45,340 nucleotides of DNA from Halieaceae bacterium (GTDB taxonomy: Bacteria > Pseudomonadota > Gammaproteobacteria > Pseudomonadales > Halieaceae), in the NCBI GenBank assembly GCA_008081075.1, contig VMDB01000177.1, forward strand, positions 1-45,340, in the 5' to 3' direction. Shown here in pieces: positions 1 through 8,301 of this stretch (position 1 is its first letter; every line of letters starts with the position of its first letter). A program made the translations under genes and the position numbers. A model generated the notes under the pieces. It saw nothing but the letters and a program-made list of their open reading frames with translations. It was not told the origin of the DNA and did not search any database.

Positions 1-194
1 CGCCGCTAGATGTGTTTACCTCCGCACTGGAGCAAAGGGTGATGGCCTTTCAGGCTGCGACGGGTTTGGAGGTGGACGGCGTGATCGGCGCACGCACTCT
101 GCAGACACTCAATGATCAATTAGGACGAGGTTGGTGGTCTCCCTCGGCGATTGATCAGTTCAACCTTCGCATTGGGGCTGCGCCATGTCTTTGA
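1..194 (+). CDS. C-terminal end of an ExeA/GspA-like ATPase (peptidoglycan-binding domain), 5' truncated
   Basis: Only the last ~63 codons are visible; the frame is open to the window edge, so the gene starts outside. The residues form a peptidoglycan_binding_1 repeat: a hydrophobic ALEQRVMAFQ helix, then GLEVDGVIGARTLQTLN, the usual D-G-x-x-G-x-x-T pattern. The stop overlaps the start of gspB by 10 bases. ExeA-type proteins are AAA+ ATPases ending in this domain; with GspB/ExeB they help the type II secretin pass through peptidoglycan. The ATPase part is not in the window, so ExeA identity rests on this domain plus the gspB neighbour. A GTG at position 12 is an internal codon, not a start. 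Confidence 0.75.
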   Translation, partial: PLDVFTSALEQRVMAFQAATGLEVDGVIGARTLQTLNDQLGRGWWSPSAIDQFNLRIGAAPCL

Positions 195-1063
195 TCCTTG
201 ACGCATTGGAGCGATCTGAAAGCGAGCAAAGAAATGTGCCCTCCATTTCTGTATCGGATGAAGTTGCAAACGTCTCAGACCAACGTAAGGGTTGGACGAG
301 GGCGCTGGGGCCGGGCGTAGCAGCATTGGCACTGCTGGGTCTTGGGTTTTGGTGGTTTGGGTCGGATGTCGGCACGTCGGGGGAAGGGGCTGAAAGGGGC
401 GCGGTGCAAGCTGACGGGGCCATAAAAGAGAGAGTTCAAGCGCTCGGCCTACCCATTCAACCTCAAGATGCGCGGCAGCCAGTAGCGCCATCAGCAGACA
501 ATTCCTTGCCATCGGCACCAGCACCTCCCTCTTCCCAAGCCGAAGTATTGGGTCGCGTTTCGGTAATCGACTCCAGCGAATTGCAGGCGCTGAATCAAGC
601 GATGTGGAGAGACGCAGAGGCGACTGCTGAATCGATGGTGAGCGAGGGAGGAGAGGAAGCAGATGTTTTGGGGGTCCCCCAATTGCAAGCCGATCCTGAA
701 GAACGGTTGGAGCCGGACCCACTCGCAGTGACCGAGACGTTGGTTACCGAGCCGGCAGTAGATCTGCAAGAGGTGATGCAGCGATTGGCTTTGGAGGTCG
801 GCGAGACCTCACTGCTTCCCCATCCCGTAGCGTTGCTCGATACCCTGACGCAGGCGCAAAAGGATAGTGTACCCACGATTATTTACAGCGCTCATCAGTA
901 CGGCGGGGATGCGGCCTTTGTCGAGTTGAATGGCAACCGACTGAAGGAAGGGGAGCGGGGCGATGGGATTCGTGTCATCGAAATCCTCCCGGATAGCGTC
1001 ATTCTTAATGTTTCGGGAGCAGAGTTTCGACTGAAGGCGCTCAATTCCTGGGTCAATCTTTGA
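185..1063 (+). CDS. gspB: GspB/ExeB-like type II secretion assembly protein
   Basis: A 292-residue inner-membrane protein. The N-terminus MSLILDALERSESEQRN is the hallmark cytoplasmic motif of GspB/ExeB proteins. One membrane segment lies at about residues 39-58 (GPGVAALALLGLGFWWF). A long Pro/Ala/Glu-rich periplasmic linker follows. The last ~60 residues form the GspB C-terminal domain (VELNGNRLKEGERGDGIRV, then ILPDSVILNVSGAEFRLKAL), a small beta domain related to GspC/PilP. The family partners ExeA to place the type II secretin. The gene overlaps the end of the exeA-like gene by 10 bases, so the two are probably co-translated. Its 3' end overlaps the convergent phosphatase gene by 11 bases. 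Confidence 0.88.
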   Translation: MSLILDALERSESEQRNVPSISVSDEVANVSDQRKGWTRALGPGVAALALLGLGFWWFGSDVGTSGEGAERGAVQADGAIKERVQALGLPIQPQDARQPVAPSADNSLPSAPAPPSSQAEVLGRVSVIDSSELQALNQAMWRDAEATAESMVSEGGEEADVLGVPQLQADPEERLEPDPLAVTETLVTEPAVDLQEVMQRLALEVGETSLLPHPVALLDTLTQAQKDSVPTIIYSAHQYGGDAAFVELNGNRLKEGERGDGIRVIEILPDSVILNVSGAEFRLKALNSWVNL

Positions 1064-2474
1064 GCTCGTTGTCGCCGCTGTTGAGGCCCAAGAAAGTCAT
1101 CATCGCGTGATACAAGTCTCTCTGTTTCATGAAAGGTTTGAGTAGTTTTGGGTCTGATAGATTGGCGAACAGAGGCACGTTTGCGCCTGTGTGCTCTTCA
1201 CTGAACCCGTTGTTTGTTGCGTAGTTGATCCGCATCACGCTGCCCTCGCGGGTCCTCACCCTTGCCGTGTGTCCGGGGGAATAAATGGGAACGGGGTAGT
1301 CAGAATAGTGGCTTGGTTCTGGCAAAATCTGGGCAGCTTGCGCATGATCTGCAGTGACCATAACGAGAGTGTCATTGTGTTGACCTGCAAATTCCAGCGA
1401 CACTGCCAGCACCTCCTCCAATTGCGCTATCTCGCCGAGTGACCCACACGGGTTTCGCTTGTGGCTTTGCTTGTCGATGGATGCAGACTCCACCATCAGG
1501 AAAAATCCGCTCTCATTACTCGCTGAGAGGTGGCGCAAGGCCGTAGCCGTCATCGAGGCAAGTTCCGGAGTGGCGGCAAATGCCGGATTAGGTTCACATT
1601 CCATTATCTCGGGCGGGGTGGCCTCGCCAAGAAAATCTGACAGACTGTGGAGCCAGCTCGTTTCGGTGGGTGCCGCTCGCCTACCGTCCGAACCCCGCCA
1701 CTTGACCTCGAGATTCTCAGTGTCAAAAAGACCGATGATTGCTTGGTCAGTCTGAATTTCCGACAGTTCGTCGCGGTCAGTGATGACGCGGAAGCCATTT
1801 TTTTCAGCGAGCGAGCGGATCGATTCTCCACTAGCCATTATCTGATTCAAAAACTTCTGGCCGCCGCCAAACAATATGTGTGCTTTGCTGCTGAATAGCT
1901 GCTCGATAATGGAGCCCGGGCCATTATTTTGCTTGGCATCCTGCGGGCAGACAGGTTGAGGCAAACCGTAATAGGTGCTCCCCAGGATTTCTTCTGGACC
2001 CTCGCAGCTTCTCGAGGAGACGTGCGCAAGAAATGAGGCCGGGGTGGCATCGGTGATAGAAGAAGTGGTGACGAGCCCCACCCGAAGGCCAGCCCCAATA
2101 GCGCGCTCGGCGATGGTAGGTAGATCTTCATCAGCGATATCCGTGCCGACTCTGCCCACACTGGTGATCCTGCCCGTCGCGATTGCAGTGGCTGTGTTTG
2201 CGGAGTCCGCAACATACTCGGGCTCGCCCGAGGCCGAGAGGGTTTCTACCTGCACCGCACCTCGAAACGGAAGTCCATCGAGGATGAGCGTCCCGCTCAT
2301 ACCAGTCAGGTAGTTCCGACCCATGGTGACATGTTGATCGTCGAATCCGTCGCCGATGATCAGGATGACATTTTTCGGAGCGGCGATGGTGTTCCACGAG
2401 GTAGTGCAGAGCAATGCCAAGGCAAAGCAGATGACAAGGCGGGAGGGTAAGTGATTCATCGTTTGTCGATTCAT
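1053..2474 (-). CDS. phoA: Alkaline phosphatase, PhoA type, secreted
   Basis: Releases phosphate from phosphomonoesters in the periplasm. Family features in order: metal ligand motif ILIIGDGFDDQHVT just after the signal peptide; nucleophile motif VADSANTATA (Ser at about residue 91); FFLMVESASIDKQSH with the metal-binding Glu; VMVTADHAQAAQIL (Asp/His ligands); and HTGANVPLFA near the C-terminus, matching E. coli His412. The reading frame extends 35 codons upstream, but those residues do not resemble a signal peptide. I place the start at the ATG at 2474 (MNRQTMNHLPS, about 473 residues); an ATG five codons later also works. Cleavage is likely near TIAA-PKN. No clear Pho box was seen. The 3' end overlaps gspB. 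Confidence 0.9.
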   Translation of the reverse strand: MNRQTMNHLPSRLVICFALALLCTTSWNTIAAPKNVILIIGDGFDDQHVTMGRNYLTGMSGTLILDGLPFRGAVQVETLSASGEPEYVADSANTATAIATGRITSVGRVGTDIADEDLPTIAERAIGAGLRVGLVTTSSITDATPASFLAHVSSRSCEGPEEILGSTYYGLPQPVCPQDAKQNNGPGSIIEQLFSSKAHILFGGGQKFLNQIMASGESIRSLAEKNGFRVITDRDELSEIQTDQAIIGLFDTENLEVKWRGSDGRRAAPTETSWLHSLSDFLGEATPPEIMECEPNPAFAATPELASMTATALRHLSASNESGFFLMVESASIDKQSHKRNPCGSLGEIAQLEEVLAVSLEFAGQHNDTLVMVTADHAQAAQILPEPSHYSDYPVPIYSPGHTARVRTREGSVMRINYATNNGFSEEHTGANVPLFANLSDPKLLKPFMKQRDLYHAMMTFLGLNSGDNELKD

Positions 2475-2609
2475 GGTGGGACGGGCGCAGAATAATCCGG
2501 GGTCTTCTGATGCACAATCATCTTTCAAGCGTGGTGCCCGATTTCGATATTTGGGAAAAAGACTCCCGTTATGGCACACTCCGTCGCAAATTTTTTGAGG
2601 TCTGAAGTT

Positions 2610-3929
2610 ATGCCCGCTCTGTTGTCTCGCACCACTGCCTTGTCTGCTGTAGCACTCCTGGGGTCGGCTTTTGCTCCCTTCGCCCTTGCCGAGACGATAT
2701 CTGGTGCAGATACCGCGTGGATGCTGACTTCGACGGCTTTAGTGTTGTTTATGACGATTCCCGGCTTGTCGCTGTTTTATGCGGGATTGGTGCGAGTAAA
2801 GAACGTACTGTCTGTCTTGATGCAGTGTTTTGCGCTGACCGCGCTCATGTCCGTTCTTTGGTTCGTGGTGGGCTATACCCTGGCGTTCGGATCTGCGGGC
2901 GTTGAACAGGGCCCGTGGATCGGTGATTTGGGCAACCTATTTTTGGCGAAGGTATCCATGGACAGTGTCAGTGGGTCAATCCCAGAGACGCTCTTCGTGA
3001 TGTTCCAGTTAACCTTTGCGGTCATCACGCCCGCACTCATCGTCGGTGGATTCGCCGAGCGAATGCGATTTTCAGCCATGCTGATATTCAGCTCTCTTTG
3101 GTTGGTTCTGGTATATGCCCCTGTCTGTCACTGGGTATGGGGTGGAGGCTGGTTGGGTGAAATGGGTCTTCAGGATTTCGCGGGCGGCGCAGTGGTGCAC
3201 ATTACAGCCGGTGTTGCGGCGCTCGTTGCGGCGACGTCTCTCGGTGGCCGTCGGGGGTTCGGTCAGACCGCGATGCCACCTCATAACCTGACTATGACGG
3301 TGACCGGCGCTGGAATGCTCTGGGTGGGCTGGTTTGGTTTCAATGCGGGGTCCGCGGTCGCGGCGGACAGCAGTGCGGCCATGGCTATGTTAGTGACGCA
3401 CCTCTCTGCTGCGTGTGGATCCCTCGCTTGGATGTGCATGGAGTGGATCCGTCATGGAAAGCCCTCGGTGCTGGGTATTGTGACTGGCATGGTCGCCGGT
3501 TTGGGGACCATTACACCTGCGTCAGGCTCCGTGGGGCCAGCAGGTGCGGTCGTGATAGGCCTTTCCGCGGGCGTTGTGTGTTACTTCGCAACGATAACGC
3601 TGAAAAACCGACTGGGTATCGATGACAGTCTGGATGTATTTCCTGTGCACGGTGTGGGCGGCATGCTGGGACTCTTTATGGCGGGAATCTTTTGCTCTCC
3701 GTCACTGGGGTTATTCAGCGGTAATGGGTTTTCTGACGGTGTTGAAGGTATTTCAGGCCAGCTGGCTATTCAGCTCTGCGGGATTGGCGCCACCTTTGTT
3801 TACACCGCAGTGATAAGCTGGGTGCTACTGCGTATCGTGAATGCGCTGGTGTCCTTGAGGGTCGATCAAGAGGATGAGACTGCGGGGCTTGATATCGTGC
3901 TACATGACGAGAGAGGTTACGACCTCTAA
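2610..3929 (+). CDS. amtB: Ammonium transporter, Amt/AmtB family
   Basis: An ammonium channel of about 439 residues with a cleavable signal sequence (ending FALA-ETISG) and eleven hydrophobic segments. Diagnostic pieces: GLSLFYAGLVRVKN near the N-terminus; the ammonium-site Asp and first twin His in DFAGGAVVHITAG (eight residues apart, as in E. coli D160/H168; about D189 and H197 here); the second twin His in FPVHGVGGMLG (about H347); and the cytoplasmic tail GLDIVLHDERGYDL that GlnK/PII engages in the family. The frame extends upstream to 2571, but the ATG at 2610 has a TGAGG ribosome site 9 bases before it and starts the signal peptide directly. No glnK lies next to it, unlike the usual arrangement. 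Confidence 0.93.
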   Translation: MPALLSRTTALSAVALLGSAFAPFALAETISGADTAWMLTSTALVLFMTIPGLSLFYAGLVRVKNVLSVLMQCFALTALMSVLWFVVGYTLAFGSAGVEQGPWIGDLGNLFLAKVSMDSVSGSIPETLFVMFQLTFAVITPALIVGGFAERMRFSAMLIFSSLWLVLVYAPVCHWVWGGGWLGEMGLQDFAGGAVVHITAGVAALVAATSLGGRRGFGQTAMPPHNLTMTVTGAGMLWVGWFGFNAGSAVAADSSAAMAMLVTHLSAACGSLAWMCMEWIRHGKPSVLGIVTGMVAGLGTITPASGSVGPAGAVVIGLSAGVVCYFATITLKNRLGIDDSLDVFPVHGVGGMLGLFMAGIFCSPSLGLFSGNGFSDGVEGISGQLAIQLCGIGATFVYTAVISWVLLRIVNALVSLRVDQEDETAGLDIVLHDERGYDL

Positions 3930-3943
3930 CACGGGCACTCACT

Positions 3944-5452
3944 TCAAAGCAGGGCTGCGAGCTCTACGGTGACATCTAGTCGCTCAAATGACGGTTGGCT
4001 CTGCTGTATTTCCCAGATCGTCAGGGGATGTGCCTCTCCCCAATCCGCGGGATAGGTCAAGGTGAGGGTCTCGCCTCGTGCGCACACGGCGAGGTCTGGG
4101 ATATTTTCCATTTCTTCCACGTGTTTCAGGATGACCGCCAACCTCAGTAGGATCATCATGCGGGCCACATTTTGTCGCCTGCGGCGGGGAATTGGTTCGA
4201 GGATCTCAGGCCTGATTTTTCCTTTCAGTCCGGATATCAATGCGGCCATGACCTCCTGGTCTTGCTGGGCGAATCCAGGTAAATCACTGTTCAGCACGAG
4301 ATAGGCTGAGTGCTGGGAGTAATTTTTCTGAGATACCGCAACGCCAATCTCATGCAAAGCCGCCGCCCACGTTAGCAGGTCCATTTCGCCGCTGGTTAGG
4401 TGCCATTCCGGTGCGGTTGCTGAGGCTAATGTCTCCACACGGCGACAGACCAAATCAGCGATCGCCGCGTCTACGTTATAGCGTTGCTGCATCGCCACTA
4501 CGGTGCGAGTGCGAACATCCTCATGGTCGAATCTTCCGATCAAGTCATAAATGACGCCCTCTCGCAGCGCTCCTGATGAAGTGCGCATTTCTTCTATTTG
4601 CAGCCCGTCAAAAATACCAAGAGTGATCGCCAGACCTGCGGTTACAACGCCTTTTCGCGTGTCGCTCAGCCCCTCCAGACTGAGTTCGTCAACGTGTCCG
4701 AAAGTCAGGAGTTTTTGCTTGAGTTTCTCGAGGGAATCGCGATCGATACCGTTTTCTCGCCAGCCCGCGCTTGCGATGAGGGTTTCGATTGCTCGGAGGG
4801 TGCCGGAAGACCCGACAGCTTCCTGCCATTGACTACTATGGTAGCCGCGCCGAATGTGCGAGACCTCAATTCGGGCTCGGTGGTACGCGGCGTCGAAACC
4901 ATCGCGATTGATGATGCCGTCTGGAAGGTAGAGTCGGCCATAGGATACGCAGCCCATCTGTAGGCTCTCGAGTTTTTTTGGTTCAAAGCGCTCTCCGAGG
5001 ATGAACTCTGTGCTTCCTCCGCCAATATCGATAACCAACCTGACATTGGCGTCGTCAGACAGAGTGTGTGCTACGCCTAGATAAATGAGACGAGCCTCTT
5101 CACGGCCGTAAATCACCTCAATAGGGGCGTTGATAATTTGTTCCGCTGGTTCGATGAATGCTTGGCGATTCTTGGCTCGTCGTAAAGCGTTGGTGCCAAC
5201 AATGCGAATTTTGTCAGGGCACGTGCTGTCTATCAGTTGCTTGAAGCGTTCCAGACAGGTGAGGCCGCGCTCAATTGCCGTTGTCGTGAGCATGCCCGAT
5301 TCGTCGAATTCACCGAGTTGCACTTTTTCGGCGAGGGCGTGGACCGGTTTTAGCTCTCCAAACTCTGATTTGGCGATCATTAGGTGAAATGAATTACTGC
5401 CCAGGTCGATCGCAGCCAAAAACTGCCCCTCGGTGCCGCTAGTGCCGGTCAC
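3944..5452 (-). CDS. ppx: Exopolyphosphatase / pppGpp phosphohydrolase (Ppx/GppA)
   Basis: A 502-residue member of the ASKHA fold Ppx/GppA family, which removes phosphate from polyphosphate ends and in some members converts pppGpp to ppGpp. Seen: phosphate-1 loop FLAAIDLGSNSFHLMIA at the N-terminus, the second glycine loop VIDIGGGSTEFILG near residue 145, VGSSGTLRAIETL near 215, and a C-terminal HD-like helical region (about residues 310-500) typical of the long Ppx form. The start is GTG with AAGGA 9 bases upstream; no ATG lies before the conserved N-terminal motif. It follows alr by 70 bases on the same strand, so it may be read from the upstream operon. It is convergent with amtB, 14 bases apart. 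Confidence 0.9.
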   Translation of the reverse strand: MTGTSGTEGQFLAAIDLGSNSFHLMIAKSEFGELKPVHALAEKVQLGEFDESGMLTTTAIERGLTCLERFKQLIDSTCPDKIRIVGTNALRRAKNRQAFIEPAEQIINAPIEVIYGREEARLIYLGVAHTLSDDANVRLVIDIGGGSTEFILGERFEPKKLESLQMGCVSYGRLYLPDGIINRDGFDAAYHRARIEVSHIRRGYHSSQWQEAVGSSGTLRAIETLIASAGWRENGIDRDSLEKLKQKLLTFGHVDELSLEGLSDTRKGVVTAGLAITLGIFDGLQIEEMRTSSGALREGVIYDLIGRFDHEDVRTRTVVAMQQRYNVDAAIADLVCRRVETLASATAPEWHLTSGEMDLLTWAAALHEIGVAVSQKNYSQHSAYLVLNSDLPGFAQQDQEVMAALISGLKGKIRPEILEPIPRRRRQNVARMMILLRLAVILKHVEEMENIPDLAVCARGETLTLTYPADWGEAHPLTIWEIQQSQPSFERLDVTVELAALL

Positions 5453-5522
5453 GGATAGAGGTCCTTGTGCGTGGCAAAGCCGGTGTCGCGCACTGGCGCA
5501 AGGATTATTGGGTAGTTTGGAC

Positions 5523-6590
5523 TCATTTTCGGTAGCGCCGCGTTGCTCTGCCAGTCATACGCGTGATCAATTCGTACCCTATCGTGCCACAGGCCTCCGC
5601 CACCTCGTCTACGCCCGGATTTTGTCCCCAGAGAATGGCGGGCGTGCCTATCGCCACAGAGCCGCAATCAGTAACGTCAACTGTCACCATATCCATCGAT
5701 ACGCGACCAACCAGAGGAACTTTTTTGCCATTAACGGCCACTGGCGTTCCACTTTGCGCGGACCAAGGGTAGCCGTCTCCGTAGCCCACAGGCAGCGTGG
5801 CGATCACGCTGTCGCGCTGCGCTGTCCAATGACCGCCGTAGCCAACGGACTCTCCAGCGCCCACCTGCCGAAGAGCCATCACGGTTGTGTGAAATTGCAT
5901 GGCCGGCTTCAATGCTGAATTGCTGGTTGATCCGGTGATGAGGCCACCGTACATGGCGTAGCCCAAGCGACCCCAAGTGTCTTTTGCGGCGAGCCCCAGG
6001 CGGCTGGCTGCTGAATTGGAGAGACTCATTTCATAGGGCCAGTCCGACACAATTTCGTGCCACCGGTCCAGCTGGCGCTTGCTAAGGGGGCTCTCGGGTA
6101 GCTCGGCGGACGCTAGGTGAGACATGAGCGTTAGGCGAGCGCAGCCCGCATTTTCCAGTGATCGTCTCACGGTAGACAGCTGTTCAGCCGGGAATCCGAG
6201 TCGATGCATTCCGGTATCGATTTTTATCCACAAGTGAGGCAGCGCATCGCCGCGCGGCAAACACCAGTCGACCTGGGAGTGCTCGTGCAGTGCAAGCCAT
6301 AGATTTTCTTCAGCCGCCAGCGCTACATCCTCAGCCGAGTGCGGCCCCTCTAGGATGAGAATGGGCTTGCCAATACCTGCAGCCCGAAGCGCTAACGCCT
6401 CCTCGGTAAAGGCCACAGCGAAAGCGTCAACTGAGCCTTCAATGTGCTGAGCGACTGGGACGGCCCCGTGTCCGTAAGCGTCGGCTTTGACAACGCCCAT
6501 GAATCGAGTGGCGCCCAGGCTGGTTTTCAGCACGGCGATATTATTGCTAATGGCGCCGAGGTCGATGGAAACAGTGGTAGCTCTGGGCAT
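5523..6590 (-). CDS. alr: Alanine racemase
   Basis: Interconverts L- and D-alanine with pyridoxal phosphate in the cytoplasm. The 355 residues match the family length. The PLP lysine is K35 in FMGVVKADAYGHG; the second catalytic base, a tyrosine, lies in GESVGYGGHWTA of the C-terminal beta domain; DTMHR-type residues appear as KIDTGMHRLGF, and VSMDMVTVDVT is also present. It is the last gene of the seven-gene operon; its ATG overlaps the stop of the aminotransferase gene (TGATG). Alr can serve wall synthesis, but here, behind a D-amino acid aminotransferase and 5-oxoprolinase genes, a catabolic or D-amino acid balancing role is likely. Whether another alr exists in the genome cannot be seen. 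Confidence 0.95.
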   Translation of the reverse strand: MPRATTVSIDLGAISNNIAVLKTSLGATRFMGVVKADAYGHGAVPVAQHIEGSVDAFAVAFTEEALALRAAGIGKPILILEGPHSAEDVALAAEENLWLALHEHSQVDWCLPRGDALPHLWIKIDTGMHRLGFPAEQLSTVRRSLENAGCARLTLMSHLASAELPESPLSKRQLDRWHEIVSDWPYEMSLSNSAASRLGLAAKDTWGRLGYAMYGGLITGSTSNSALKPAMQFHTTVMALRQVGAGESVGYGGHWTAQRDSVIATLPVGYGDGYPWSAQSGTPVAVNGKKVPLVGRVSMDMVTVDVTDCGSVAIGTPAILWGQNPGVDEVAEACGTIGYELITRMTGRATRRYRK

Positions 6591-7450
6591 CAGGGAGTGT
6601 CAAATCGATAAAGATGAAAAAGGCGCTGTGCCTCAGCCCAATAATTACCGGGCGTGCCATCGCCGACCGGCTTGCCGTCGATGGCTGTTACGGGTGCCAG
6701 TTCTTTTGTTGAAGAGCTCAACCAAACTTCGTCTGCTGACATAACTGTCTCGCGAGTTACCGGCCCGACTAGCGCCGGCCAATTGGTATGTTTTTCGATG
6801 AGCTCAAGGCACAAACGCCGGGTCACCCCCGGGAGCTTCTCATGGTCCAGTTCTGGGGTGTAGATCTGCCCGTCTTTAACCACAAAGACATTGCAGGCCG
6901 CCGCTTCAGTTAAAAGGTCATGTTCATTGAATAGCAGAACTTCTTCTGCTCCTTCATTAATTGCCTCCATCATATGAAGCACATTTCCGAGCAGCGCGGT
7001 GGATTTGATATGGCATCTGGCCCACCTCGCGTCTGCCCGGGTCACAGTCGTAAAGCAAGTCGCGGTTTCCATGTCGCCAGTTGACGGGGCATTAATAGGA
7101 AAGGTGTAGGCGAATACTGTGGGAATGGTGTGATCCGGGAATGCGTGTTGGCGCTTCTCAGCTACACCACGTGTGATTTGCAGGTAAATGCCTAGGTCAC
7201 CGCTCCCATTGCGTTCGATCAGCAGCTTAAGCACCTGTGAAAGATCCTCATCCGACGGCGTAATGTTCAGTTGAATACCCGCGAGCGAGTGCCTGAGTCG
7301 ATCCAAGTGATACTGAGCGGCGACCATTTTTCCTGCATAGCAGGGAATCACCTCATAGACGCCATCGCCGAAGAGAAAGCCGCGGTCCATGGGCGATATT
7401 TTCGCCTCAAGCAGCGGTAAGTATTCGCCATTGAGATAAGCGATTGTCAT
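6590..7450 (-). CDS. dat: D-amino acid aminotransferase (class IV, PLP)
   Basis: A fold-type IV PLP aminotransferase of 286 residues. The N-terminus YLNGEYLPLLEAKISPMDRG and GFLFGDGVYEVI are standard for the BCAT/DAAT/ADCL family; the PLP lysine is K149 in CHIKSTALLGNVL, and the phosphate-binding region reads LPGVTRRLCLELIE. D-amino acid aminotransferase moves the amino group from D-Ala (and others) to 2-oxoglutarate, giving D-Glu. Motifs alone do not exclude a branched-chain aminotransferase or aminodeoxychorismate lyase. The neighbours, alr and D-glutamate cyclase-type genes, favour the D-specific assignment. Start and stop overlap both neighbours (ATGA upstream, TGATG downstream). Confidence 0.88.
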   Translation of the reverse strand: MTIAYLNGEYLPLLEAKISPMDRGFLFGDGVYEVIPCYAGKMVAAQYHLDRLRHSLAGIQLNITPSDEDLSQVLKLLIERNGSGDLGIYLQITRGVAEKRQHAFPDHTIPTVFAYTFPINAPSTGDMETATCFTTVTRADARWARCHIKSTALLGNVLHMMEAINEGAEEVLLFNEHDLLTEAAACNVFVVKDGQIYTPELDHEKLPGVTRRLCLELIEKHTNWPALVGPVTRETVMSADEVWLSSSTKELAPVTAIDGKPVGDGTPGNYWAEAQRLFHLYRFDTP

Positions 7451-8301
7451 AGGGAGCCCTCTTGATTCAGCAAGGTAATGATAGCTTCCACCAGCGCACA
7501 GCCGGCGCCTTCCGCAAAACCATCCTCGGTAGCTGTCTTTGCGCCGGTGACTCCATCAACCGCACCAGATTCAACTAGAAGCAGTAGGTCCTTGCGGATA
7601 TCCGCGATGATGTCCGCCCTGTCGTCATTATGGGAGTAGGCTAGGGCGCATACCGCATAGGCCGCCCAATTTGATACGTCTGCCACCACCAACTCATCGC
7701 AAGTGCTGATCGCAGGATGAATATCCAATTCACTTAAAACGTTGAGGGCTTTGCCCATGCCCATTTCATTGCCTCCGTCACCAATCGCTATCGTGGGACA
7801 CTCGGCTAGCTCGAGATAGGCCTCAGCGGGGGTGCAGTCCGCTGAAATGTCCTTTCCTGCCATGTTGTAGTACCGCCCGTCCCGTGCGGCCCCGGGACGC
7901 TCGATACTGATCACGAGATCAGGCGGTGCGTTGTAGTAGAGATTGATCACTGACTCCCGGATTTGCTCTCTGGAGCCGGTGGGCAATTCAAGGCATCGGA
8001 ACGCCGGACTCAGGCATTGGGTGAGGGCGGATTCGGAAAGGATCGTCGGTCGCAGTTGGTGCCGTTCGCAGGCCCGATAGAGTGCCATCGCCCCGGCGGG
8101 CCCATCTGTTTCAAAAGTGCCCGCCACGGGGAAGCCGGTGACGATGTAAGCATTACCCCGCTGCGTTCTCACCAGATGTGCCGCTCGCTCGAGATAGCCC
8201 GGGTCGAGTGCTCGTCTCACGCGACTCATGTGCCGATGGTCATGTTGTATCAGCAGCTGCTCAATCGCTTCGATGGTTTGTGTGATGTTAAGGCCATTCA
8301 C
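7447..8301 (-). CDS. DUF4392 protein, like the C-terminal half of D-glutamate cyclase
   Basis: 284 residues. I recognise the DUF4392 / GLUCM_C family from GNAYIVTGFPVAGTFETDGP (residues ~50-70), followed by a Rossmann-like region with GDGGNEMGMGKA (~180), and DELVVADVSNWAAYAVCAL. In animals this domain is the C-terminal half of mitochondrial D-glutamate cyclase (DGLUCY), which turns D-glutamate into 5-oxo-D-proline plus water. It starts with GTG overlapping the pxpC stop (GTGA), and its own stop overlaps the dat start (ATGA). Context with pxpABC and dat fits a D-Glu to 5-oxoproline step. Whether it acts alone or needs the DUF1445 protein encoded at the head of the operon is not known from the sequence. 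Confidence 0.82.
   Translation of the reverse strand: MNGLNITQTIEAIEQLLIQHDHRHMSRVRRALDPGYLERAAHLVRTQRGNAYIVTGFPVAGTFETDGPAGAMALYRACERHQLRPTILSESALTQCLSPAFRCLELPTGSREQIRESVINLYYNAPPDLVISIERPGAARDGRYYNMAGKDISADCTPAEAYLELAECPTIAIGDGGNEMGMGKALNVLSELDIHPAISTCDELVVADVSNWAAYAVCALAYSHNDDRADIIADIRKDLLLLVESGAVDGVTGAKTATEDGFAEGAGCALVEAIITLLNQEGSL

Noticed and set aside
12-194. Separate small gene beginning with GTG at 12
   Set aside because: The frame is open to the window edge and the residues are the interior of a peptidoglycan-binding domain, so it is the end of a larger gene.
120-722. Long minus-strand reading frame (200 codons) opposite gspB
   Set aside because: It is antisense to a clear gspB, rich in Pro/Leu/Arg without any motif, and covers the shadow of the low-complexity linker.
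2572-2588. Sigma-54-like TGGCAC...TCGCA upstream of amtB
   Set aside because: The GG-to-GC spacing is 11 instead of the strict 10, the -12 box is poor, and the start of transcription would fall on the ribosome site of the ATG at 2610.
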